A stretch of DNA of 64,000 nucleotides from assembly GCA_004762155.1 (NCBI GenBank), contig SIHP01000010.1:146456-210455 (forward strand), in the 5' to 3' direction. Below the pieces are notes generated by a model, which ran no database searches, had not been told where the DNA came from, and saw only the letters and a list, made by a program, of their open reading frames with translations. This stretch comes from Flavobacteriaceae bacterium. GTDB lineage: Bacteria > Bacteroidota > Bacteroidia > Flavobacteriales > Flavobacteriaceae. Of this stretch, positions 28,507 to 35,042 are shown in pieces; the first letter of the stretch is position 1; the number at the start of each line of letters is the position of its first letter. The position numbers and the translations under genes are program-made.

Positions 28507-29045
28507 TAATTTTGATTGATAACAAATTTTACTTCTGTTCCATCTTCTTTTATCTTTTCTATAATAATAGAAGCTGTACTATTGAAGTGCTTAAAAGTTC
28601 TGTTCATTAGACCAAGCCCAAAGTGGTGCATTGCTCTACTTGATTGATATATCATAGTTAATGATGTATCTGTTTTTTCTTCAATTATAAAAGTTGGTAA
28701 TTCTGCATCTGGGTAAATTTTTCTTACCTCAACATGAATGTGGTTTTCTATGGAAGCTAACATTTCTATAGGATCTTTATAAGTTGCTAAAAGTCCTGGG
28801 TAACTATTTTCAATTACATTAAAAAAGTGTTCGCCGTAAACAAGTAATAAATCATCAATAGCAATACCTGTATTACTATTTAAGTTTTGAAGTAATTGTA
28901 ACATTTCTGAAAACTTATACGTACCTATTGAAGTATAAGCTCCTTCTGATTCTAATTTAGACTGAGTGATTATTTTATCAACCATTTCTAATCCAAATTT
29001 CATTTCTACTAAATCTAAAAATTCTGTAAATACAATCCCTTTCAT
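28506..29045 (-). CDS. hnoX: H-NOX haem nitric-oxide sensor
   Basis: 179 aa, the usual length of a bacterial stand-alone H-NOX domain. The start MKGIVFTEFLDLVE is typical. The proximal haem-ligating histidine is most likely H104 (NHIHVEVRKIYP). The haem-propionate motif YxSxR is intact: Y133, S135, R137 (YQSSR). It lies directly upstream of, and coupled to, a PAS histidine kinase, which in other bacteria is inhibited by NO-bound H-NOX. Facultative bacteria use such H-NOX proteins to control biofilm formation. Confidence 0.92.
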   Translation of the reverse strand: MKGIVFTEFLDLVEMKFGLEMVDKIITQSKLESEGAYTSIGTYKFSEMLQLLQNLNSNTGIAIDDLLLVYGEHFFNVIENSYPGLLATYKDPIEMLASIENHIHVEVRKIYPDAELPTFIIEEKTDTSLTMIYQSSRAMHHFGLGLMNRTFKHFNSTASIIIEKIKEDGTEVKFVINQN

Positions 29046-29048
29046 TCA

Positions 29049-29462
29049 CTAACTAATTTTTAATTCATTTATAGACCAGTAATTTAATGCACTTTCTATT
29101 TTCGCTACGTAATCTTCATATTTTAAAGGCTTTAAAATATATCCAGATATACCTATTTTGTAACAATCTAAAACATCTTTTTTATTATTAGACGTTGTTA
29201 AAATCATTGTTGGTATATGATGTAAATCTTCATCTTTCTTTAAAATTGATAAAAATTCTATACCACTAATTTTCGGCATGTTTAAATCTAAGAAAATTAT
29301 GTCAGGAAGACTATCTTTTTTTTCTAAAATTTTTAATGCTTCGTCGGCCGTTTTTGCTTCAGTTATTTTATGATCTAACTTTAGCAACGAAATCGTCCTA
29401 TTCATTTTCATTATTTCAATTGTATTGTCTTCAATAAGCAATACATTTAAAGATTTTTTCAT
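29049..29462 (-). CDS. Stand-alone CheY-like receiver, first gene of the NO operon
   Basis: 137 aa, receiver only. Acidic pair E11/D12, phospho-acceptor D59 (IIFLDLNMPKISG), and a conserved K in YILKPLKYED. No output domain, so it is a phosphate sink, a protein-interaction switch or a relay intermediate. The next gene (H-NOX) starts 4 bp on. A paired LytTR-like site lies about 100-130 bp upstream, which points to autoregulation by the terminal LytTR protein. Confidence 0.85.
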   Translation of the reverse strand: MKKSLNVLLIEDNTIEIMKMNRTISLLKLDHKITEAKTADEALKILEKKDSLPDIIFLDLNMPKISGIEFLSILKKDEDLHHIPTMILTTSNNKKDVLDCYKIGISGYILKPLKYEDYVAKIESALNYWSINELKIS

Positions 29463-29562
29463 TTTGTGCTATTATAAAATTATATTTAAAAACTTTTAGA
29501 TATACAATTATACTCTATTTTTATAATTTTATTGTATTAACTAGGTAAAGCAAACAAAAGTT

Positions 29563-29595
29563 TAGATGAATGGTAGAAATGTGTAGACGAAAAAA
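29563..29595 (-). promoter_or_regulatory. Paired LytTR-like repeat upstream of the NO-sensing operon
   Basis: TAGATGAATGGT (29563-29574) and TAGACGAAAAAA (29584-29595) are spaced exactly 21 bp apart, the same two-turn phase as the pair at 8510-8539. They lie about 100 bp upstream of the first gene of the operon. Confidence 0.6.
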
Positions 29596-29668
29596 AATAT
29601 GCTTTCAAAAGAAACCTTTAATTTTTAACTAAAAACCCAAAGATTACAGCTACAACCAGAGGAATTTC

Positions 29669-29803
29669 TTATTTATTAATTCTAAATATTTCTTTCAATT
29701 CCTTTACCATATTTTCATTTTCTGAAAGGAAGGTTTCACCAATTTTATCGCCAATTCTCTTTACATATACATTCCTTTTCTTTTAAAGTAAATAATCGTA
29801 TCA
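29669..29803 (-). pseudogene. Remnant of an SPFH/Band-7 gene C-terminus
   Basis: The minus strand here encodes, with a frameshift, a tail ending DKIGETFLSENENMVK then ELKEIFRINK. It closely matches the end of the intact SPFH protein 1.5 kb away (DKIGEISLSGNGNMVK then QLKEIFAVNK). Only the last 40-45 codons survive. The rest of the 515-bp gap between the receiver gene and the lipoprotein remnant shows nothing else supportable. Confidence 0.8.
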
Positions 29804-29977
29804 AAACTTACTATATAACCTTTCAAAAAAACGAATAATCAAATTATTTTAATTTGGAAACTTACAAAAAACACTCATTATAAAACGATTAAAAATAAAT
29901 CTAAGAAAAACATTTCTATTTACAAATTTTGGCACGTTATTAGTTTGGTTTAACTCCAAACCTAACTTCTATTATTA

Positions 29978-31153
29978 TGAAAAAAGACTATTTTTAGCAA
30001 CATTGAGTATATTATTTTTCGCCTGTGGAAGTGTAAAGCGGATGGAAAAAGAATTATCTCTAGGTAATTATGATAAAGCAATTAATACGGCTTAAAAAAA
30101 ACTTCAAACTAATAAACAAAAAAAAAGTAAAGAAGACTATATATATTTACTTAAAAAGGCTTATCAAAAAGCAGTTTCGAAAAACACTAATCTTATTACA
30201 TATTTAAAACAAGATAACAATTCTGCTAATTACGAAACTATTTATAAAGTATATAAAACTTTAAATAATAGACAAGAAAAAATAAAACCTCTTCTTCCCC
30301 TATATTTAAAAGGAAATGAAGTTGTATTTGATTTTAAAAATTACAATACTCAAATTATTAAAGCAAAAGAAGATTTATCTTCATATTTATATAATAATGC
30401 CAAAGCTTTATTAAATTTAAATTCAAAGATAGAATACCGTAACGCATACGAGGATTTTAAGTTCCTAGAACATATTAATCCTAACATAAAGATGCTAAAC
30501 AATTAAAAAAGTTAGCTCGTGAAAGAGGCATAGACTATGTTATAGTTAATATAATTAACAACACACAACAAATTATTCCACAACAATTAGAAAATGATCT
30601 ATTAAACTTTAACACCTACGGTCTAGATAATTTATGGACAGTATATCATAGCAGTATTAATAAAACCAAAAAATACAATTTTGCTATAAATGTTACTCTA
30701 ACAAATATTATTATTTCTCCAGAGCAAATAAATGAAAGACAAATTATAAAAGAAGCACAAGTAAAAGATGGATGAAAATATGCATTAGATAAAGATGGAA
30801 ATGTATTAAAAGATAGTTCAGGAAAAAAAATAAAAGTTGACAATTTTAAAACGATCCGTTGTAGATATAATGAAACAAGACAATTCAAATCTTCTAGTCT
30901 TTCAGGAGTTGTATAACTTATAGACCTAGAATCAAAACAACTTATTGAAACATTACCGCTTCATAGCGAATACTTATTCGAACATTTTTTTGCTACTTCA
31001 AGAGGTGACCGTCGTGCTTTAGATATAAATTTAATTGATTACCTTGAAAACAAAAGAGTGCAATTTCCTAGTAATGAACAAATGATATACGATACTGGAG
31101 AGGATTTAAAATTACAACTAAAAATAATTATTACAAGCAATAGTTTTAGATAA
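29978..31153 (+). pseudogene. Decayed lipoprotein gene
   Basis: Conceptual joining gives a lipoprotein (signal ending FFACGS) followed by TPR-like helices and a C-terminal part ending LKIIITSNSFR, about 390 codons. It is broken in several places: a frame error in the A-run right after the ATG, TAA at 30093, a one-base deletion near 30487, TGA at 30773 (an expected Trp) and TAA at 30914. Function before decay is unknown. It lies between the NO operon and the SPFH gene. Confidence 0.75.
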
Positions 31154-31217
31154 TAAAAGAAGATAGACCTCATTGATTTATAATCAATGAGGTATTGTCC
31201 AACTTTAAAAAACAATG

Positions 31218-32318
31218 TTATTTATTAACAGCAAAAATTTCTTTTAATTGCTTTACCATATTTCCATTTCCTGATAATGAAATCTCTCCAATTTTATCAG
31301 CAATTTTTTCTACATATTCCATTTCTTTTAACTTAAATAACATCTCATTATTTTCCATTAATTTGGCAGTATTTAATAAACTTCTTGTAGAAGCTGTCTC
31401 TTCTCTTCTAGTAATAATATTAGCTTGTGCTTTTTTTTGTGCTACTAAAACCTGATTCATAATCTCTTTCATATCACCAGGTAAAATAATATCTCTAATG
31501 CCACAATTGATTACTTCAACACCTAAATCGTTAGTACTTTTTGCTACTTCATCATAAACAGATTTAGCAATAGTATCTTTTTCTGCTAATAATTCATCTA
31601 AAGTAAAACTACCAACATACGTTCTTAAAGCTAACTGCATTAAAATATATAATTGCTTTTCATAATCCTTATTTCTCAACAAAGCTTTTTCAATATCAGT
31701 AACTTTATATTGTGTATAAAAATTGATTCTAATGTTTGCCTTGTCTTTTGTTAACAATTCTTGTCCAGTTATTTCTAATTGTAATTGTCTAGTATCTACT
31801 TTAGCAATTTTAATACTTGTATTATTTTTCCAAAATCTGTACGTTCCTCCTTCTAAAGTTTTTGCATGCACATCATCAATCAATAAAATAGCTTTTTCAA
31901 AATTTGCTACTTCAAATAATCTAATGTATTTAGTCAATTCATAATTTTTGAAAAGGTTTTTATCTATATTTTTTGAGATGTTTACGTCACTGACATCTAC
32001 AGTTGTAAAAGTTCTGTTTAGCAAACCTTTCCAGTATACATATCTTCCTGCTGATAAAACTTTCTTTAAATTTTCATTTTCGTGCAACAACACCAACTCA
32101 GTATCCTTTACATCTACAACAGTTAACATTTCTGCTAACTTCTCGTCTTTCAGTAAAATTTCAATAGCTACCGTAGCACTAAACTCTTTAGTAGTATCAT
32201 AAACAATTACATTCTTATTAAAACCTAACCAATAGGTTCCTTTGGTTAATAATTTTTGATATTCTCCATTTTTAAATACCAATCCTAATTTTCCTGTGTT
32301 AATTCTTACTTTTTTCAT
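31218..32318 (-). CDS. Soluble SPFH/Band-7 (slipin-like) protein
   Basis: 366 aa. It opens with KVRINTGKLGLVFKNGEYQKLLTKG-type beta strands rather than a membrane anchor, so it is soluble. The Band-7 domain spans about 160-300 (VDTRQLQLEITGQELLTKDKA, YEKQLYILMQLALRTYVG, GVEVINCGIRDIILPGDMKE) and the C-terminal coiled region (NQVLVAQKKAQANIITRREE) is typical of slipins. SPFH proteins form ring or cage scaffolds. Comparative work on RNA repair (Burroughs and Aravind, from memory) proposed that some Band-7 proteins scaffold a tRNA-like RNA next to RtcB-type ligases, and exactly such an RNA block lies directly upstream here. A decayed second copy lies 1.5 kb downstream. Confidence 0.85.
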   Translation of the reverse strand: MKKVRINTGKLGLVFKNGEYQKLLTKGTYWLGFNKNVIVYDTTKEFSATVAIEILLKDEKLAEMLTVVDVKDTELVLLHENENLKKVLSAGRYVYWKGLLNRTFTTVDVSDVNISKNIDKNLFKNYELTKYIRLFEVANFEKAILLIDDVHAKTLEGGTYRFWKNNTSIKIAKVDTRQLQLEITGQELLTKDKANIRINFYTQYKVTDIEKALLRNKDYEKQLYILMQLALRTYVGSFTLDELLAEKDTIAKSVYDEVAKSTNDLGVEVINCGIRDIILPGDMKEIMNQVLVAQKKAQANIITRREETASTRSLLNTAKLMENNEMLFKLKEMEYVEKIADKIGEISLSGNGNMVKQLKEIFAVNK

Positions 32319-32642
32319 AATTCATTTGTTTGTTTATTCTAAACTTAATTCAGAATCTTTTTCTATTTTTTTATATAAAAATCTCAATATTGAGAAATAC
32401 TTTTTTCTTAAAAAACAATACGTTTAAATGCTTTTAAGCAAACGGAAATCCATAGCTTAATACCAGTGTTTAAATTCGTTATAGCAATGGATTATTACCT
32501 AGTTGATAATAACTGATTACTATAAAGGCATTACCTGCCAGTATTAGAATTAAGAACTTCAAGGTGTGTTTAAAAGTGTTCTTATTGAGCTCATTTAAAA
32601 CGCATTATTTTTTTCCTAATACATCAGTTTTAAAAGATGATG

Positions 32643-32820
32643 AGCTTTGTGGATGAATTTTCAGTTCATCAATTAACCTACATTATGAGTGTAGTGCTTT
32701 AACCAACTAAGCTACAAGGCCTATTTTTTTGGTGGCCTTGACAGGAATCGAACCTGCGTTTTTCTATTGCATAACCGGACTTTGCTACATAATTTTCATT
32801 ATGGTAGGATTCGAACCTAC
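32643..32820 (-). ncRNA. tRNA-like RNA block with apparent circular permutation
   Basis: Read on the minus strand. A consensus T-arm (GTAGGTTCGAATCCTAC, 32820-32804) is followed by a 6-bp helix closed by GAAA (CATAAT/ATTATG, 32803-32788) and a D-arm-like stem-loop (32787-32769). A second T-arm (32757-32741) then leads to the 3' acceptor strand CAAGGCC (32740-32734), discriminator A and encoded CCA (32732-32730). After an 8-nt linker comes the exactly complementary 5' strand GGCCTTG (32721-32715), then TA, a good D-arm and an anticodon arm with loop CTCATAA (anticodon CAU). A closing hairpin with no TTCGA loop ends near 32650. The order T-arm, 3' acceptor, 5' acceptor, D-arm, anticodon arm is that of a circularly permuted tRNA. 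Debris of rearranged tRNA genes is the alternative. Confidence 0.6.
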
Positions 32821-32939
32821 GTATATAGAGTGTGATTATTTTTTGGTAAATAATCAAAACCTTCAAGTCAAGTTGTACATACAAATCTTATACAAAACTG
32901 CAAGAATGTATACAATAGTGTTATTCTGAAACACCCAAC

Positions 32940-33270
32940 TAGATTCGCTTGATATTTTTAATCGCAGGGCGATAGCCAATTTTTTAATTCTTTATTTTAG
33001 ACTTCACCCAGACAACGACTTTATTTCTTCTTTTATTAAATTTGCACTTCTTATCAGATTCGAATAGATACTCCTCAATAAATTGAAGCAGACTGGCTCG
33101 AAATGCGCTTCCCTACTTTTAATCCTGCTAATTTCGGTGCTTCTGCAAAATCTATTCATTAGCAAGCGAATTACTAACAACATAATCCAATCACTCCGTG
33201 GTTACGAATTTTCCAACACTACGTCTGGCTCATTGCGATGCAATGCCTTCCCACAGGGCTGATTTTTAAG
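32940..33270 (-). ncRNA. Unexplained, GC-richer non-coding leader between promoter and tRNA-like block
   Basis: No credible reading frame spans this stretch and its base composition is clearly richer in G+C than the flanks. It contains small hairpins, for example CATTGC-GAT-GCAATG at 33231-33245, a GAAGC/GCTTC pair near 33075-33110 and a lone TTCGAATCTGAT word (minus strand, near 33065) resembling a degenerate T-loop. It lies downstream of the shared promoter at 33.44 kb and upstream of the tRNA-like RNA, so it is probably transcribed. It could be part of the tRNA-like RNA, a dispersed repeat, or a decayed gene. Confidence 0.35.
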
Positions 33271-33280
33271 CTAAAGAGGT

Positions 33281-33318
33281 CTTTTTCTTTTTCTTTTTCT
33301 TTTTCTTTTTCTTTTTCT
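33281..33318 (-). repeat. Hexanucleotide tandem repeat (CTTTTT)6
   Basis: Six perfect CTTTTT units plus CT, that is GAAAAA repeats on the transcribed minus strand. It sits about 105 bp downstream of the shared promoter, right beside the dispersed palindrome. Such tracts change length by slippage. Confidence 0.9.
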
Positions 33319-33351
33319 AAACCTCACAGGTTTTAAAAACCTGTGAGGTTT
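33319..33351. repeat. Dispersed palindrome, copy 1
   Basis: A 33-bp near-perfect palindrome whose arm is AAACCTCACAGGTTTT. Identical copies occur at 49227-49259 and 52038-52070, and a diverged one at 50957-50989. As RNA it would fold into a long hairpin on either strand. Confidence 0.95.
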
Positions 33352-33422
33352 CACTTTTTAGTTTATGATAATAACTTTAGCAATTTCCCCATTTTTAAAC
33401 GACATCTTTTTCATAATAACAC

Positions 33423-33461
33423 TGCAAATATTACATACTATTGCGCACTCTTTTTGCGTAG
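33423..33461 (-). promoter_or_regulatory. Promoter of the tRNA-like RNA/SPFH unit, shared with the rtcB operon
   Basis: Plus-strand TGCAAATATT (33423-33432), 7 bp, then a 22-bp block ending TTTTTGCGTAG (33440-33461). On the minus strand this gives a -33-like TTGC/TGCG region and a -7 box AATATTTG, in the Bacteroidota style. The promoter at 53549-53587 has the same decamer, the same 7-bp gap and 20 of 22 identical bases. An 18-codon frame (ATG at 33414, stop at 33358) starts only 8 bases downstream and could be leaderless. Confidence 0.75.
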
Positions 33462-33496
33462 TTAATTTTATTTTACTTTTTCTGATAAAAAAACGA

Positions 33497-33982
33497 TTAA
33501 ACTACTTTATCTGCACAAGATGAACTTGCAAATGCATAAGGTTTTGCTTTAAATTCAAATCCCATTCCTAAGATATAACCCATTGCATCTTTTAAAGCAA
33601 CATTAGATTGAAACTTAGTATCTGTATTAATATCTGCATGTACTTCTAATCCTACATTATAAGTATTTAATATTTGACAAATTGCATAAGCAACTTCAAC
33701 CGACATACTTACTTCTTTTAACATACGTTCTTTAATAGGTATTTGTTTTGTTCCTTGTTGATTTCTCAAAAACATAAATCCTCCTTTTCCTTCTCTTAAC
33801 ACTACAATTGCGGTTGCGTATTCAATATGTGATTTATGTGCTTGAGAATCGGAACCTACACAAACTTTTAAACGATAGCCTGCTTTTTGTTCTTTTACAA
33901 TAGCATTTGTAACAATATTTTCAATGGATTCGTCAAATACTTTTCCTTTGTAATTTCTCCATTTCTGATTTGCAATTTTCAT
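33497..33982 (-). CDS. YkuK/DUF458 RNase H-like protein
   Basis: 161 aa from ATG 33982 (MKIANQKWRNYKGKVFDE), chosen because it matches the family's usual start; a longer frame from a TTG at 34111 adds 43 residues with no family match. The RNase H-like core is seen in RLKVCVGSDSQAHKS, EYATAIVVLREG and LEVHADINTDTKFQSN, which supply conserved acidic residues for metal binding. The biochemical role of the family is not settled. Placement between the tRNA array and the tRNA-like RNA, on the same strand, suggests work on RNA. Confidence 0.75.
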   Translation of the reverse strand: MKIANQKWRNYKGKVFDESIENIVTNAIVKEQKAGYRLKVCVGSDSQAHKSHIEYATAIVVLREGKGGFMFLRNQQGTKQIPIKERMLKEVSMSVEVAYAICQILNTYNVGLEVHADINTDTKFQSNVALKDAMGYILGMGFEFKAKPYAFASSSCADKVV

Positions 33983-34132
33983 CTTTTTCTCTTTTATTAT
34001 TTGTAGGAATAGCAAGATTAGTTCGCCTCCTTTTTTATTTTTTAATGAGCTCATGAATACTTCGTATTTCGAACTCGCTTCTTTAGAATCGTACTCTAAA
34101 ATTTTATCCAATTAAACTATATTACCTTTTTG

Positions 34133-34204
34133 TAAACCTGATAGGATTCGAACCTATACAATAAGAATCAAAATCTTATATGCTAACCATTACATCACAG
34201 GTTT
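34133..34204 (-). tRNA. tRNA-Gln(UUG)
   Basis: 72 nt, complete cloverleaf: acceptor AAACCTG/CAGGTTT, D-arm with AATGGTTA loop, anticodon loop TTTTGAT (UUG), variable loop of 4, T-arm ATAGG-TTCGAAT-CCTAT. CCA is not encoded. Very AT-rich stems. Confidence 0.85.
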
Positions 34205-34219
34205 ATTAATTACATTTTG

Positions 34220-34293
34220 TACGGGAAGAGAGACTCGAACTCTCAAAAACCTGATTCTAAGTCAGACGCGTATACCAATTCCGCCATTCCCGC
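34220..34293 (-). tRNA. tRNA-Leu(UAG)-like with a short variable loop
   Basis: 74 nt. Acceptor GCGGGAA/TTCCCGT, D-arm GCGGAATTGGTATACGC, anticodon loop CTTAGAA (UAG), T-arm GAGAG-TTCGAGT-CTCTC. The variable region is only about five T residues, whereas bacterial tRNA-Leu is class II with a long variable arm. Its identity as a leucine acceptor is therefore uncertain. Confidence 0.75.
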
Positions 34294-34409
34294 TTTTTAA
34301 TTCTTTACTTTTTTGATGATTTATAGGACTATACTTTTTCTTTTCACAGCCATTGAAATTTTACAGTATAATCCTAAAACATCATTACACACTCCTTTCT
34401 AGAATTTAG

Positions 34410-34482
34410 TCTGAGAAGCAGGACTCGAACCTACAACCTCCTGCATCCAAAGCAGGTAAACAACCAATCGTTATCTTCTCAG
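34410..34482 (-). tRNA. tRNA-Pro(UGG)-like, copy 1
   Basis: 73 nt. Acceptor CTGAGAA/TTCTCAG, anticodon arm CCTGC-TTTGGAT-GCAGG (UGG), T-arm GTAGG-TTCGAGT-CCTGC. Position 8 reads G instead of the near-universal U and the D-stem is weak (TAAC/GTTT), so folding may be impaired. Confidence 0.7.
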
Positions 34483-34512
34483 TTTTACAATAGCAATAAT
34501 TTTCATTTTTTG

Positions 34513-34584
34513 TCTGGGAAGCAAGACTTGAACTTGCAACCTCTCGCATCCAAAGCGAGTAAACTACCATTGTTATATTCCCAG
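34513..34584 (-). tRNA. tRNA-Pro(UGG)-like, copy 2
   Basis: 72 nt. Acceptor CTGGGAA/TTCCCAG, U8 present, D-arm TAAC-AATGGTA-GTTT, anticodon arm CTCGC-TTTGGAT-GCGAG (UGG), T-arm GCAAG-TTCAAGT-CTTGC. Related to copy 1 by an old duplication but diverged with compensated stems, which argues for function. Confidence 0.75.
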
Positions 34585-34585
34585 T

Positions 34586-34679
34586 TTTGCAGTATTGACG
34601 AGATTCCCTTCGACTAAGTTTATCTTGAGCTAATGTCGAAAGACTCAGGATAAACTTCTCATCTCATCAATATGCTTTG
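34586..34679 (-). repeat. Duplicated tRNA-Asp 3' end carrying a palindromic insert
   Basis: The word TTTGCAGTATTGACGAGATT (34586 onward) repeats the 3' end of the adjacent tRNA-Asp exactly 90 bp away (34676 onward). In place of the T-loop sits a palindromic repeat (AAGTTTATCTTGAG at 34616 paired with CTCAGGATAAACTT at 34644), a type of dispersed repeat common in this phylum. No 5' half was found. Confidence 0.7.
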
Positions 34680-34752
34680 CAGTACTGACGAGATTCGAAC
34701 TCGCAACTTTCCGAGAGACAGTCGGATGCACTAGCCATTGTGCTACAGTACT
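34680..34752 (-). tRNA. tRNA-Asp(GUC)
   Basis: 73 nt. Acceptor AGTACTG/CAGTACT, D-arm GCAC-AATGGCTA-GTGC, anticodon loop CTGTCTC (GUC), T-arm GCGAG-TTCGAAT-CTCGT, discriminator G73 as expected for Asp. Position 37 is U where a purine is normal. Confidence 0.8.
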
Positions 34753-34756
34753 TTTG

Positions 34757-34839
34757 TGGAAGTGATAGGATTCGAACCTACACGCTTAAATAAGATCAGA
34801 TTTACAGTCTGACGAGCCAACCAATTGCTCAACACTTCC
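34757..34839 (-). tRNA. tRNA-Tyr(GUA)
   Basis: 83 nt, class II. Acceptor GGAAGTG/CACTTCC with A73, D-arm GAGC/GCTC, anticodon arm TCAGA-CTGTAAA-TCTGA (GUA), a 13-nt variable arm and T-arm GTAGG-TTCGAAT-CCTAT. Confidence 0.85.
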
Positions 34840-34844
34840 TTTTT

Positions 34845-34930
34845 ATTTCAATTATTGAGACAAGAATGAGATTGCTATGCTTTCTCATTTAATCACAAAT
34901 TGGATTTACATAATTTTCAAATGGATTTGA
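34845..34930 (-). repeat. Duplicated tRNA-Cys 3' end with altered T-loop
   Basis: ATTTCAATTATTGAGACAAG and the following GAATGAGATT (34845-34873) repeat, with one change, the 3' end of tRNA-Cys found 90 bp away (34935-34963). The T-stem ATGAG/CTCAT and the 3' acceptor strand TCTTGTC are kept, but the loop is AAAGCATAGCAAT rather than TTCGAAT and no 5' half is present. Confidence 0.65.
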
Positions 34931-34947
34931 AATTATTTCAATCATTG

Positions 34948-35020
34948 AGACAAGAATGAGATTCGAACTCATAAAAAACGGATTTGCAATCCGTAGCCTT
35001 AACCATTCAGCCACCTTGTC
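34948..35020 (-). tRNA. tRNA-Cys(GCA)
   Basis: 73 nt. Acceptor GACAAGG/TCTTGTC with U73, the usual discriminator for Cys, D-arm with AATGGTTAAG loop, anticodon arm ACGGA-TTGCAAA-TCCGT (GCA), T-arm ATGAG-TTCGAAT-CTCAT. First gene of the array on the minus strand. Confidence 0.85.
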
Positions 35021-35042
35021 GTTTTAATTTTGTTACATAAAA

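Noticed and set aside
31195..32202. Plus-strand frames opposite the SPFH gene
   Set aside because: The minus-strand frame has clear Band-7 similarity; the antisense frames are fragmentary and compositionally biased.
32699..32929. Overlapping reading frames of 61 and 66 codons across the tRNA-like block
   Set aside because: Their translations run through T-arm and acceptor sequences and resemble no protein; the stretch is better explained as structured RNA.
33281..33351. CRISPR array made of the hexamer tract and palindrome
   Set aside because: The hexamers are contiguous with no spacers, and the palindrome copies are kilobases apart; no cas genes are present.
33983..34111. N-terminal extension of the YkuK protein from a TTG
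   Set aside because: It lies between the tRNA-Gln gene and the family-typical Met and has no similarity to the family.
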